The notes under the pieces: model-generated | Database searches by the model: none | What the model saw: only the letters and a program-made list of their open reading frames with translations | Told to the model about the DNA's origin: nothing | In this document: piece after piece, positions 22,694 to 31,295 of the stretch | Numbering within the stretch: position 1 is the stretch's first letter | How the letters are laid out: each line of letters opens with the position of its first letter | Assembly (NCBI RefSeq): GCF_014640555.1 | Contig: NZ_BMHE01000048.1 | Location: 21,437 to 61,126, forward strand | Source: Paenibacillus marchantiophytorum | GTDB lineage: Bacteria; Bacillota; Bacilli; Paenibacillales; NBRC-103111 | Direction of reading: 5' to 3' | Length of the DNA: 39,690 nt | Program-made: the position numbers and the translations under genes

Positions 22694-25135
22694 TTAATAG
22701 GATGGGCCACCACTGTTAAAAGTCTCATCTCTTTGGACGGCGAAGTCGCGTTTCTGATTGCTTATGCTGTTCAGTCTAGCGCGATGCCATTGTTCAAACT
22801 CATAGGCGCTAACGGGACGTGAGATTAGGTAGCCCTGGATGCTGTCGCATTTGTGCTGGGCCAAGAAGTCGTATTGTTCTTCTGTTTCAACGCCTTCTGC
22901 CAACACATTCATATTCAGGCTGCGTGACAGGGAAATGATACTTTTGGCAATTTGGGCGCCTTGCGGAGACTTGTCTCCGATAAAGGACTTATCAATTTTG
23001 ATTTGATGGACGGGCAACTTGTGAAGCAGGGAAAGCGAAGAGAAGCCGGTACCGAAATCATCGATCGCAATCGAGATGCCAAGTGCGGTTAACTGATTCA
23101 GCAAGGCAAGCGCCTGCTCTTCGTTCTGTATAGCAACGCTTTCGGTAATTTCCAAACAAAGATACTTGGCTTCTAATCCCGTTTCCTCCAGAACCGCTTG
23201 GACCTTGTCTGCGAAATGAAGCTGATGAAATTGCAGGGTAGAAATATTAACGGCGACCTTAAGGGCGGGCAATCCCTGATCCTGCCAATGTTTGCACTGC
23301 AGGCAGGCATTGCGCAGCACCCAATCTCCGAGGGGCACAATAAGCCCGCATTCTTCGGCGAAAGGAATGAACTGAAGCGGCGGGACCATGCCGTGTTCAG
23401 GCGAGTTCCAGCGAACGAGAGCTTCCATGCCGCAAACACGGCCATCAGTCAGGTCAATTTGCGGCTGATAATAAAGCACCAGCTCATCGCGTTCAATAGC
23501 TTTGCGCAAGTTGCGTTCCAAGGCGAGACGTTCATCGGCCATATGACTCATGGAAGGCTGATAGGCTTCCATCTGGTTGCGCCCTTGTTCTTTGGCTCGA
23601 TACATCGAGATGTCTGCACTCTTAATTAAGGAATGGACGTCCTTGCCATCATTCGGGTAGAAGCTGATGCCCAAGCTTGCAGTTACACTTAATTCAATTC
23701 CATTCTCGATGTAGGCAGCGTTCTGGAAGCGAGCAATTAGTTGATTTGCGATTTGCAGTCCATCCTTTTTGCTTGGCAAATTAGGGAGGAGAATGAGAAA
23801 TTCGTCTCCGCCGATTCTAGCGACCGTACTTCCTTCGTAGAAAGGCTCCGATAATAGACCAGCGACAAATTGCAGCAACCGATCCCCGACTTGATGACCG
23901 AGGCTATCGTTGACTATTTTGAAACGGTCCAAATCCAGCAGCATGACCGCAAGCAGCTGATTTTCTTTTTCGGCTTGTTGTAATAAGTCTTTGACAACAC
24001 GTTGAAACTGGTTGCGATTGGGCAGGCCTGTCAGGGCATCGTGATAGGCGAGGAAGGAGATCTTCTGTTCTGCTTCCTTTTGTGCGGTAATATCTCGTAG
24101 AATCATAAACTCAAGCGTTTCGTCCCCAACATCCAAATAGTCGGTATCGATGACCAAGGTCATTGGTTTATTGGTCATGATAGATAGTTTGTTTACTTCG
24201 AAATTGTGCAAGGAATGCCTAGCATCGAAGAGCTTGCGATGCGACTCAAGCAGCTGCGGATGAAGCTCCTTTGGAAATGTTTCTAGAAAGGAATACGCGT
24301 TAGGCGAATGTTCATTATCAACCGGAGGCAGCATTCTTTTGCCAGCCGCATTAATTTCAATAATATTCCCGTCCTTGTCCAGCAAGGCAACACCGAAAGG
24401 AACGAGATCGAACAGCATCTCATACTTGCGGGATTCACCGGGCAGCAAATCATATCTTTTGATAATCGCACGAGCGGCAAGGACATAGAAGATCACGGGA
24501 TGAATGGAGAGCTCGGGCACTGTCATAGAAATATGTACAAGGTTGGTAAAAATGGACACGAGAATACCCCAAAATAAAGTGACAAGGCTAGTTATCATCA
24601 ACATGACATATTTACGCCGATGAATGCCGGAATGTGCGCGTATGATCCTAACGAGCATGAGTATTTCGGTAGTTACATACAGCAGCACAAACAGCAGGGA
24701 ATAAGGAAATAAAGGGCCGGCGATAGGTTTGATCCACTCGCTATGCGGTTCATATCCCTTAATCACATAGGGGGTGAAGACGGCTAAGGGAGTAAACAAG
24801 CAAAAGGGTACAGCGTATATAACAATTCGGACTGTGCGGGAAAGTTTGTCGCCAATTTTGCTTATGTTGAAGTAAAACATCATACCCAGACCTGTGGAAA
24901 GCAAGATGCTTGGGAAGAAGATAACTTGGTAAAAAAAAGGCGCAAAGGAGGAGGGAAGCAGGTTCATTAAGAATTGAGCCAGGAAAATGACCGCATAGCT
25001 GGCAACGAAAAGGGTGGCTGCGCGATGAATCTTGCTTTTGGGATTTCGGAGCCGAATTTCTATAGAAGAATACAAAAAGTAGATGGATGGAAGAAGATAA
25101 ATTATACACGTTAGTATAAGGTGACGCGTGGACAT
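22694..25135 (-). CDS. Membrane PAS-GGDEF-EAL cyclic-di-GMP turnover protein
   Basis: This 813-residue protein has about seven N-terminal membrane helices (5-225) of the 7TM sensor type, a PAS-like domain (about 235-350), a GGDEF domain with intact GGDEF at 442-446, and an EAL domain with EALVRW (571-576), the metal-binding NISTLQFHQ, ExTES, DDFGTGFSS (692-700) and IKIDKSFIGD. Both catalytic sites look complete, so it could make and degrade c-di-GMP; the usual RxxD product-inhibition site five residues before GGDEF is missing. ATG 25135 follows a weak ribosome binding site, suggesting low expression. Signal and targets are unknown; motility or matrix control is typical. Confidence 0.92.
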   Translation of the reverse strand: MSTRHLILTCIIYLLPSIYFLYSSIEIRLRNPKSKIHRAATLFVASYAVIFLAQFLMNLLPSSFAPFFYQVIFFPSILLSTGLGMMFYFNISKIGDKLSRTVRIVIYAVPFCLFTPLAVFTPYVIKGYEPHSEWIKPIAGPLFPYSLLFVLLYVTTEILMLVRIIRAHSGIHRRKYVMLMITSLVTLFWGILVSIFTNLVHISMTVPELSIHPVIFYVLAARAIIKRYDLLPGESRKYEMLFDLVPFGVALLDKDGNIIEINAAGKRMLPPVDNEHSPNAYSFLETFPKELHPQLLESHRKLFDARHSLHNFEVNKLSIMTNKPMTLVIDTDYLDVGDETLEFMILRDITAQKEAEQKISFLAYHDALTGLPNRNQFQRVVKDLLQQAEKENQLLAVMLLDLDRFKIVNDSLGHQVGDRLLQFVAGLLSEPFYEGSTVARIGGDEFLILLPNLPSKKDGLQIANQLIARFQNAAYIENGIELSVTASLGISFYPNDGKDVHSLIKSADISMYRAKEQGRNQMEAYQPSMSHMADERLALERNLRKAIERDELVLYYQPQIDLTDGRVCGMEALVRWNSPEHGMVPPLQFIPFAEECGLIVPLGDWVLRNACLQCKHWQDQGLPALKVAVNISTLQFHQLHFADKVQAVLEETGLEAKYLCLEITESVAIQNEEQALALLNQLTALGISIAIDDFGTGFSSLSLLHKLPVHQIKIDKSFIGDKSPQGAQIAKSIISLSRSLNMNVLAEGVETEEQYDFLAQHKCDSIQGYLISRPVSAYEFEQWHRARLNSISNQKRDFAVQRDETFNSGGPSY

Positions 25136-25298
25136 TAAGGACTCACTTCCTAACTAAGACGGATAACCGACTTAATTCGACATAAATTGGGTGATTCCTT
25201 CCCAAATGATGACATTTTTGTCGAAAAACCCTTTGCTTCAGACTCCAATAGGATATCCGTGCAAAGGGTTGAAGAGGAAATGTGCGCTGCTTCTGTTA

Positions 25299-26330
25299 TT
25301 AAGTTGTAGAAACAGGTTTAATCGCCTGGGTCCATTCCGTATATTTCTGGAAAGCGGCCCCTTGTTCAATCGCATGTCGAGCCAAGTAAATGCCTTCTTC
25401 GATCGAACCTGCTTTTTGTGATACCCACAAACGAACGGCGCTATTGAGCAGAACCATGTTCAAATAGGGGAGTTCAGCTTCTCCGCGCAGTACGGCTAGG
25501 GCGGTTTCACCTTGCAGCTGAGCTGTCCATTCAACTTCGGGGACCTCAACCATTAATTCATAAATTTCAGGATCCACGATAAATAACTCACTGGCTCCGT
25601 CTTGAATCAGGTAGGTTCGTGTACGCTTATCGATGGCCAAATCTTCCGAACCTTCCATCCCCTGCACCACGATGCCGCGGGATATCCCTAATTCGATCAA
25701 TAAATTAGTGATTTTCTCGAACACAGTGCCGTGGAACACACCGACCGCCATGAAGGGCGCTTCGGTGAAACGAAGCAGCTTCTCTGCGGTATTGAACACA
25801 GTGCGCAGCCCGAGTTCTTGGCGCAGTTCGCGCAGCTCGCCGAGCGGCGGGCACCAGCTTTCCGTTGGCGCGAACAGGAAGCCTGTTCGGGACGCAGCGG
25901 AAACGAGCGCTTCGCGCGATGCGGAAAGTGCGTGAACGCCTAGCGCGGCTAGGACATCCGTCAGCGTGATGCCCCACTTGGGCGGCATGCTGGGGCTGCC
26001 GTGCAGCGTAGTTGGCAGACCGCAGGCGGCCAGCACGAATGCCGTTGGCAACGTTGCGATGAACGTGCGCGCGCGTCCGTCATAAGGGCCGGCGCAGTCG
26101 ATGCTGCCGGGGATAGGATAAGCGTTCGTCCGCTTGCGCAGCGCATGGATGAAGGCTTTGATCTCATCCGGCGATTCCATCTTAATACGCTCGGCGACGA
26201 GGAAAGCGCCCATTTGGGCTTGTGTCGCACCGCCTGTAAGCATGAGTTCTGCTGCCTGTGAAGCCTCCTCATACGTGAGGTCTCTGGCTCCGCGTTTGCC
26301 GCGGCCCACTTCTTTGAGTAAAGATATCAT
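25299..26330 (-). CDS. TrpD2-like (anthranilate phosphoribosyltransferase family) protein of the nitrate cluster
   Basis: This 343-residue protein has the nucleoside phosphorylase/TrpD fold: the helical start LTYEEASQAAELMLTGGATQAQMGAFLVAERIK, then DCAGPYDGRARTFIATLPTAFVLAACGLPTTLHG and ISRGIVVQGMEGSEDL. The PRPP-binding GTGGD loop of true TrpD is degenerate here (AGPYDGR) and the HGNRSVSSKSGSAD loop has become HGSPSMPPKWG, so tryptophan synthesis is unlikely. TrpD2/YbiB relatives are reported to bind nucleic acid. Its ATG overlaps the ANTAR regulator's TGA, so the two are co-translated. A role with that regulator in RNA-level nitrate control is inference. The middle of the gene is GC-rich. 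Confidence 0.75.
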   Translation of the reverse strand: MISLLKEVGRGKRGARDLTYEEASQAAELMLTGGATQAQMGAFLVAERIKMESPDEIKAFIHALRKRTNAYPIPGSIDCAGPYDGRARTFIATLPTAFVLAACGLPTTLHGSPSMPPKWGITLTDVLAALGVHALSASREALVSAASRTGFLFAPTESWCPPLGELRELRQELGLRTVFNTAEKLLRFTEAPFMAVGVFHGTVFEKITNLLIELGISRGIVVQGMEGSEDLAIDKRTRTYLIQDGASELFIVDPEIYELMVEVPEVEWTAQLQGETALAVLRGEAELPYLNMVLLNSAVRLWVSQKAGSIEEGIYLARHAIEQGAAFQKYTEWTQAIKPVSTT

Positions 26331-26971
26331 CGTTTCCGACCTCCTTGGTTCTGATCCTGAAGTAGTTGATACACCTTGACAATGGAGGTAGCCACGTCTA
26401 CCATTCGTTTACGTTCATTCATCGCTTGTTTACGTAAAAAATCGTAGGACTCCGCTTCGGAAATCCCCTTGATCTCACATAAGATCCGCTTCGCTTGATC
26501 TACCCATTTCCGCTCTTCCAGCTTGGAATGAAGCTGTTCACGTTCTTGCTGCCACTCGGTTCGTTGAAAATAATGATTCACGCCCAGCAGCAAAGCGCAA
26601 TGAACTTCCAGTGCAGTCATCGTTGAACCAATTAAGCCATCTATGCCGCCATCGACCTTGCATTCATGAGAAGGAAACGTTAGTCTGTCGCACCACCAGA
26701 ACAAGGGAAGGCTTTTGAGAGCAAGTACACGATTGCGCCACGGTTCTACTTGATCAGGACTTACAGATAATAATACAGCATCGACCTTAGGAATGATAAA
26801 GGAAATTTCTTTGACAGTAGAAGCGGCATATACGCGAAATCCCAGATCCTTCAACATCTCGTCAGGCAAGGATTCCACGGAACGTTCTGAATCATTCAGC
26901 GCAGTGGAGGACGAGGAGGTAGCTGAGCGAGTTGTTTTCAACTCGTCGATCAGTATAAATGATTGCAACAT
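26327..26971 (-). CDS. ANTAR-domain RNA-binding antiterminator (NasT-type) with pseudo-receiver
   Basis: This 214-residue protein ends in an ANTAR domain (about 145-205): REQLHSKLEERKWVDQAKRI, then LCEIKGISEAESYDFLRKQA and MNERKRMVDVATSIV, which in known proteins binds paired hexaloop hairpins in leader RNA. The N-terminal part resembles a response-regulator receiver, but where the phospho-acceptor Asp should be (the LLD-x-x-MP motif) it reads VLLSVSP, so ordinary phosphorylation is unlikely. ATG 26971 follows GGAGGTATTC. It is divergent from narK, whose leader contains matching RNA targets. Its stop overlaps the start of the TrpD2-like gene. Confidence 0.85.
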   Translation of the reverse strand: MLQSFILIDELKTTRSATSSSSTALNDSERSVESLPDEMLKDLGFRVYAASTVKEISFIIPKVDAVLLSVSPDQVEPWRNRVLALKSLPLFWWCDRLTFPSHECKVDGGIDGLIGSTMTALEVHCALLLGVNHYFQRTEWQQEREQLHSKLEERKWVDQAKRILCEIKGISEAESYDFLRKQAMNERKRMVDVATSIVKVYQLLQDQNQGGRKR

Positions 26972-27119
26972 TTGAATACCTCCATCGTGATTAGCTTTTC
27001 ACTTATGGTAAGTTCATGTTAGGTTTGATTGGTGAGTGAAAGATTATACGGCATTACTATAGCATATGACATTGAAATTTGTCGATATGATAGAATTTTT
27101 CTTATTAACAAAATTTTTG

Positions 27120-27136
27120 TGTTATGTTTATTGACA
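27120..27136 (+). promoter_or_regulatory. TnrA/GlnR box at the narK promoter
   Basis: TGTTATGTTTATTGACA is an exact match to the TnrA/GlnR consensus TGTNA-N7-TNACA. It overlaps the -35 hexamer, centred near -38. That position suits repression by GlnR when nitrogen is rich, though activation cannot be excluded. Confidence 0.8.
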
Positions 27137-27159
27137 TAAAAGGGGCGCCGTACTATAAT
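27131..27159 (+). promoter_or_regulatory. Sigma-A promoter of the narK leader
   Basis: Consensus TTGACA (27131-27136) and TATAAT (27154-27159) are separated by the ideal 17 bases. Transcription should start near 27166, giving a leader of about 275 bases before narK. Confidence 0.9.
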
Positions 27160-27172
27160 CAAGTTAGAAATC

Positions 27173-27256
27173 GGCACAATGATGTGCCACTGAGCAGCAC
27201 AACGATGGCAATGGCGCCTATCCCCTTACAACTATGTAACTGGATAGGCTTTTTAT
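27173..27256 (+). promoter_or_regulatory. ANTAR antitermination module 1: two hexaloop hairpins and overlapping terminator
   Basis: Hairpin 1 is GGCAC (27173-27177), hexaloop AATGAT, GTGCC. Hairpin 2 is GATGGC (27204-27209), hexaloop AATGGC, GCC and ATC with one bulged base. Both loops have A at position 1 and G at position 4, the ANTAR target rule. Hairpin 2 shares bases 27216-27222 with the terminator arm GCCTATCC, which pairs with GGATAGGC (27242-27249) before a T run. Binding of the ANTAR protein should hold hairpin 2 and prevent termination. Confidence 0.8.
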
Positions 27257-27282
27257 GTTCTTACAACTAAATAATCTAACAT

Positions 27283-27366
27283 GCTGTTTACGATGATGTG
27301 ACAGCAGTGGCAATGAGGCCGAAAAACATCCAGCATATTGGCAGCGGATTGTTTTTCGGCCTTTCC
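27283..27366 (+). promoter_or_regulatory. ANTAR antitermination module 2: second dual hairpin and terminator
   Basis: Hairpin 1 is GCTG-T-TTAC (27283-27291), hexaloop GATGAT, GTGACAGC; loop position 4 is G but position 1 is G, not A. Hairpin 2 is TGGC (27308-27311), hexaloop AATGAG, GCCG. It overlaps the terminator arm GGCCGAAAAAC (27317-27327), which pairs perfectly with GTTTTTCGGCC (27351-27361). The T tract after it is short (TTTCCT), so this terminator may be weaker than the first. The layout repeats module 1. Confidence 0.65.
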
Positions 27367-27442
27367 TGTCATAGCCTTATCAACTACACTAAGGTAGGTA
27401 CAAAAAAGAAGGCGAAAAGCCTCGCAAAAGGAGAGGGATTTC

Positions 27443-28684
27443 ATGGTTGATCAGAAGAGCTTTTTGCAAGTAGGACACAAAGGGTCGTTATTTAGTTCAT
27501 TCTTGTATTTTGACATGAGTTTCATGGTTTGGGTGCTTCTTGGCCCGCTTGCGGTTATTCTTGCTAATGATTTTCATCTCGATGCCGCTCAAAAAGCCAA
27601 TCTGGTAGCTTTGCCGACACTGGGTGGTGCGGTTCTTCGATTAGTATTAGGTGTACTGACAGATAAAATTGGCCCCAAACTAACGGGGCAAATCGGGCTT
27701 AGCTTAACTCTTGTACCGCTGTTCTGGGGCTGGCAATTCGCCAACTCGATGGGGGATATGTATTTCGTCGCTTTGATGCTCGGTATTGCAGGCGCCAGCT
27801 TTGCAGCCGCGCTGCCACTAGCCAGCAGTTGGTATCCGCCGCAGTATCAAGGCTTAGCGATGGGCATTGCAGGAGCTGGCAACAGCGGAACCATCTTCGC
27901 AACCTTGTTCGCAAACCGGCTTGCTCAGCACTATGGGGACTGGCATGTTGTACTCGGTCTTGCGATGATTCCAATTGCGTTGACACTGATTGTTTTCAGC
28001 ATTCTGGCTAAGGACAGCCCGAATAAGCCAGCGCCCAAGACCATCGCTGAGTATAGCAAAGTATTGAAGCAAAAGGATTCTTGGTTGTTTTGTATTCTGT
28101 ATAGTGTAACGTTCGGTGGTTTTGTAGGAATGGCTACGTATTTAACGATCTTCTTTAATACACAATACGGGCTCTCCCCGATTCGGGCTGCAGATTTTAC
28201 AACGCTATGTGTCATCGGAGGAAGTTTCTTCCGCCCTGTAGGCGGATGGCTCGCGGATAAGATCGGCGGAATTCGTATGCTGATGGTTCTATACGGCATT
28301 GTGGCTTTAATGATGGCTGGCATTTCTACACTCCCTGCCCTTTCGCTCACAACCGTTATGCTCTTCGTTGCCATGATGGCGTTCGGGATGGGGAACGGCT
28401 CGGTGTTCCAACTCGTACCACAGCGCTTTAGCAACGAAATCGGTGTTGTAACTGGAATCGTAGGTGCGGCGGGCGGTCTCGGCGGTTACTTCCTGCCGAA
28501 AATTCTTGGTAATTTGAAATTGTCTACTGGTTCTTTCACACCAGGGTTTCTTATTTTAAGTGGGATTGCAGTTGTTTGTATCTTATTGATTGCAGTCGTG
28601 CAAGGACAATGGAAACGGACGTGGATTGGTGAAGGCGGCAAAGTAAAAGCAGCACCTGCATCGCTGGATAGCCTGCATGCTTAA
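27443..28684 (+). CDS. narK: Nitrate/nitrite MFS transporter, NarK/NasA family
   Basis: This 413-residue membrane protein has about 12 transmembrane helices and the nitrate-signature glycine motifs of the NNP family: GIAGAGNSGTIFATL in helix 5 and GIVGAAGGLGGYFLP in helix 11, together with the substrate arginine in GGAVLRLVLGVLTDKIG. It imports nitrate (or exchanges nitrite) for the reductases encoded downstream. ATG 27443 follows AAAAGGAGAGGG. Its expression is predicted to need both a permitted TnrA/GlnR promoter and antitermination at two ANTAR modules. The length is typical of single-domain members. Confidence 0.93.
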   Translation: MVDQKSFLQVGHKGSLFSSFLYFDMSFMVWVLLGPLAVILANDFHLDAAQKANLVALPTLGGAVLRLVLGVLTDKIGPKLTGQIGLSLTLVPLFWGWQFANSMGDMYFVALMLGIAGASFAAALPLASSWYPPQYQGLAMGIAGAGNSGTIFATLFANRLAQHYGDWHVVLGLAMIPIALTLIVFSILAKDSPNKPAPKTIAEYSKVLKQKDSWLFCILYSVTFGGFVGMATYLTIFFNTQYGLSPIRAADFTTLCVIGGSFFRPVGGWLADKIGGIRMLMVLYGIVALMMAGISTLPALSLTTVMLFVAMMAFGMGNGSVFQLVPQRFSNEIGVVTGIVGAAGGLGGYFLPKILGNLKLSTGSFTPGFLILSGIAVVCILLIAVVQGQWKRTWIGEGGKVKAAPASLDSLHA

Positions 28685-28697
28685 GTAGCGGATACAA

Positions 28698-28779
28698 GCC
28701 GCTGGCCCTATAGAGGCTAGCGGCATCATGGTAAAAGTGTTTGCTCATGCAGCTTGCAAGCTCAGGCTGCATGGGCAAA
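28698..28779 (+). other. Two hairpins between narK and nasD
   Basis: GCCGCT-GCC pairs with GGC-AGCGGC (28698-28724), and TTTGCTCATGCAG pairs with CTGCATGGGCAAA (28740-28779, one G-T wobble). Neither has a T tract, so mRNA processing, stability or attenuation are all possible. Confidence 0.5.
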
Positions 28780-28841
28780 GACGTTTACGACTAATCGTCT
28801 TTGGTAGCCTTTTTTACCGCATAGACATAGAGGAGAGGAAG

Positions 28842-31265
28842 ATGGTTATGACCCAAAAAGAGAAGTTGGTTTTGGTCGGCAATGGGATGGCAGGCGTTAA
28901 TGCGGTTGAGCACTTGTTGAAACTTACGCCTGATAAATATGAGGTTACGATTTTTGGGAGCGAGCCGCATCCGAACTATAACCGAATTTTGTTGTCGTAC
29001 GTACTTTCCGGTGATTCCAAAGTAGAAGATATCGTCATCCATCCTTACGAATGGTATACGAATAACCATATAACGCTGCATACGAACCAAACGATTACAC
29101 AGATCGACACAACCGCGCAAACGGTAACGAGTGACAGAGGCCTAACGGTTTCTTACGATAAATTGATTTTGGCAACAGGTTCCAATCCTTTTATGATCCC
29201 AATGCCTGGTGCGGATAAAGAAGGGGTCATGGCGTACCGGACCATCCGCGATTGCGAAATCATGATGGAGTCCGCGAAAAAGTATAAAAAAGCCATCGTC
29301 ATCGGCGGCGGTTTGCTTGGATTAGAAGCAGCCCGTGGCTTTCTGAACTTAGGCATGCAGGTCGATGTCGTGCATATCGTGGATACGATTATGGAACGTC
29401 AACTGGACCGAACAGCTTCCAAAATGCTGCAAGCAGCACTTGAGGAACAAGGCATTAACTTCCTATTAGCCAAGCAATCGGCTGAGATCGTTGGCGACAC
29501 GCGGGTAACCGGTTTGAAATTTAAAGATGGCACGGTTGCCGAAGCGGATCTCATTGTGATGGCGGTCGGTATCCGTCCCAACGTTGAACTGGCCAGAAAT
29601 TCCGGTGTGGAATGCAATCCGGGAATCGTTGTCAATGACTATTTGCAAACCAGTGTGCCCAATGTGTATGCCGTAGGCGAATGCGCGATGCACAGAGGAA
29701 TCGCTTATGGCTTAGTAGCGCCGCTGTATGAGCAAGGTGCGGTGCTCGCTAAACATTTGGCAGGCGTAGAAACTGGTCCGTATGAAGGTTCCATTTTATA
29801 TACGAAGTTGAAAGTTTCCGGTGTTGACGTATTTTCGGGCGGGAAGTTCGTTGATGCGGAAGGCACCAAAGCGATTCGTATCCATGATGAATTCACAGGT
29901 GTTTATAAAAAGGTTGTGATTCAAGACAACAAAATCATCGGAGCCGTACTCTTCGGAGACACGGCGGACGGTACGCGGCTGATGCAAATGATTAGGGAGG
30001 AAACCGATGTCAGCGCTATGGCCAAGACGTCGATTTTAACGGATTCCTCGAGCGGAGGCAGTATGGCTTCTGGGGTTGCGGAGATGAAAGAGGACGCCAT
30101 CATTTGTGGTTGCAACGGTGTAACCAAAGGCACGATCTGCTCAGCTATTAAGGAACAAGGCCTGACGACGGTCGATGAAGTGAAAAACTGTACGACAGCA
30201 TCCCGTTCATGCGGCGGTTGCAAGCCGCTCGTCAGTGACCTGCTCGCTTTCACATTGGGGGCGTCCTATGATAAAAATGCCGTTAAAGAATCGATCTGCG
30301 GCTGTACGGATCATTCCCGTGATGAAGTTGTTGAAGCGATCCGGGAAAAAGGATTATCCCATGTGCGTGAAGTGATGAACGTGCTTAGCTGGCATAATGA
30401 AGAGGGCTGTTCCAAGTGCCGCCCAGCACTTAACTACTATTTGGGCATGGTGAGCCCTTCCACCTATCAGGATGACAGTACTTCAAGATTCGTCAATGAG
30501 CGAATGCACGCCAATATCCAAAAAGATGGCACGTATTCGGTTGTTCCACGGATTTATGGCGGAGTCACCAATCCAACCGAATTGAAACGGATTGCGGAAG
30601 TCGCGGAGCAATTCAAGGTTCCTACCGTGAAATTCACAGGCGGTCAACGTCTTGATTTGCTTGGCGTGAAGAAAGAAGATTTGACTGCCATGTGGGAAGC
30701 GTTGGATATGCCATCCGGTTATGCCTACGGGAAAGCCTTGCGCACAGTGAAGACCTGCGTAGGTGAAAGGTTCTGCCGATTCGGGACAGGTGATGCGATG
30801 GCTGTTGGCATAGAGTTGGAGAAACGGTTTGAGCGATTGAACACACCGGCCAAAGTGAAGTTAGCTGTGTCTGGGTGTCCTCGCAATTGCGCGGAATCAG
30901 GGATCAAAGATTTGGGTGTTGTTTCTGTAGATGGCGGCTGGGAGCTGTATGCCGGAGGCAATGGCGGAGTGAAAGTGCGCGTCGGCGATCTGTTGACAAC
31001 CGTGAAAACTGAGCAAGAAATTATCGCGTATACAGAAGCTTACCTGCAATATTATCGTGAAACAGGCAAATATGGCGAACGTACCAGTGAGTGGGTGCAT
31101 CGATTAGGGGTCGAACATATCCGTGATGTGGTTGAGAATGAGGAGGAACGCAAGCAATTATGCGCTCGTATGGACCTTGCGCTTTCCGTGACGCAAGATC
31201 CGTGGAGACAGGCGATCGATAGCAAAAAAATTCAACGCGATCTATATGAAGTTGTAGAGCTGTAG
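28842..31265 (+). CDS. nasD: Assimilatory nitrite reductase large subunit, NasD/NirB
   Basis: This 807-residue enzyme reduces nitrite to ammonium with NAD(P)H. It has an N-terminal FAD/NAD domain (VLVGNGMAGVNAVEHLL and KAIVIGGGLLGLEAARG), two BFD-like [2Fe-2S] modules (CGCNGVTKGTICSAI...CGGCKP and CGCTDHSRDEV...CSKCRP), then the siroheme/4Fe-4S reductase half with TCVGERFCRFG (Cys-x5-Cys) and GCPRNCAES (Cys-x3-Cys). The frame is open from 28728, but ATG 28842 (or 28848) has AGGAGAGG just upstream and begins the FAD domain at the right distance. The length matches B. subtilis NasD. The small subunit gene follows 30 bases later. Confidence 0.95.
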   Translation: MVMTQKEKLVLVGNGMAGVNAVEHLLKLTPDKYEVTIFGSEPHPNYNRILLSYVLSGDSKVEDIVIHPYEWYTNNHITLHTNQTITQIDTTAQTVTSDRGLTVSYDKLILATGSNPFMIPMPGADKEGVMAYRTIRDCEIMMESAKKYKKAIVIGGGLLGLEAARGFLNLGMQVDVVHIVDTIMERQLDRTASKMLQAALEEQGINFLLAKQSAEIVGDTRVTGLKFKDGTVAEADLIVMAVGIRPNVELARNSGVECNPGIVVNDYLQTSVPNVYAVGECAMHRGIAYGLVAPLYEQGAVLAKHLAGVETGPYEGSILYTKLKVSGVDVFSGGKFVDAEGTKAIRIHDEFTGVYKKVVIQDNKIIGAVLFGDTADGTRLMQMIREETDVSAMAKTSILTDSSSGGSMASGVAEMKEDAIICGCNGVTKGTICSAIKEQGLTTVDEVKNCTTASRSCGGCKPLVSDLLAFTLGASYDKNAVKESICGCTDHSRDEVVEAIREKGLSHVREVMNVLSWHNEEGCSKCRPALNYYLGMVSPSTYQDDSTSRFVNERMHANIQKDGTYSVVPRIYGGVTNPTELKRIAEVAEQFKVPTVKFTGGQRLDLLGVKKEDLTAMWEALDMPSGYAYGKALRTVKTCVGERFCRFGTGDAMAVGIELEKRFERLNTPAKVKLAVSGCPRNCAESGIKDLGVVSVDGGWELYAGGNGGVKVRVGDLLTTVKTEQEIIAYTEAYLQYYRETGKYGERTSEWVHRLGVEHIRDVVENEEERKQLCARMDLALSVTQDPWRQAIDSKKIQRDLYEVVEL

Positions 31266-31295
31266 AAATAGACGAGGGTCGGGAGGAGTCGGAAT

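Noticed and set aside
27931..28434. Minus-strand frame of 167 codons inside narK
   Set aside because: It mirrors the narK membrane helices and has no start signal; narK itself is a certain gene.
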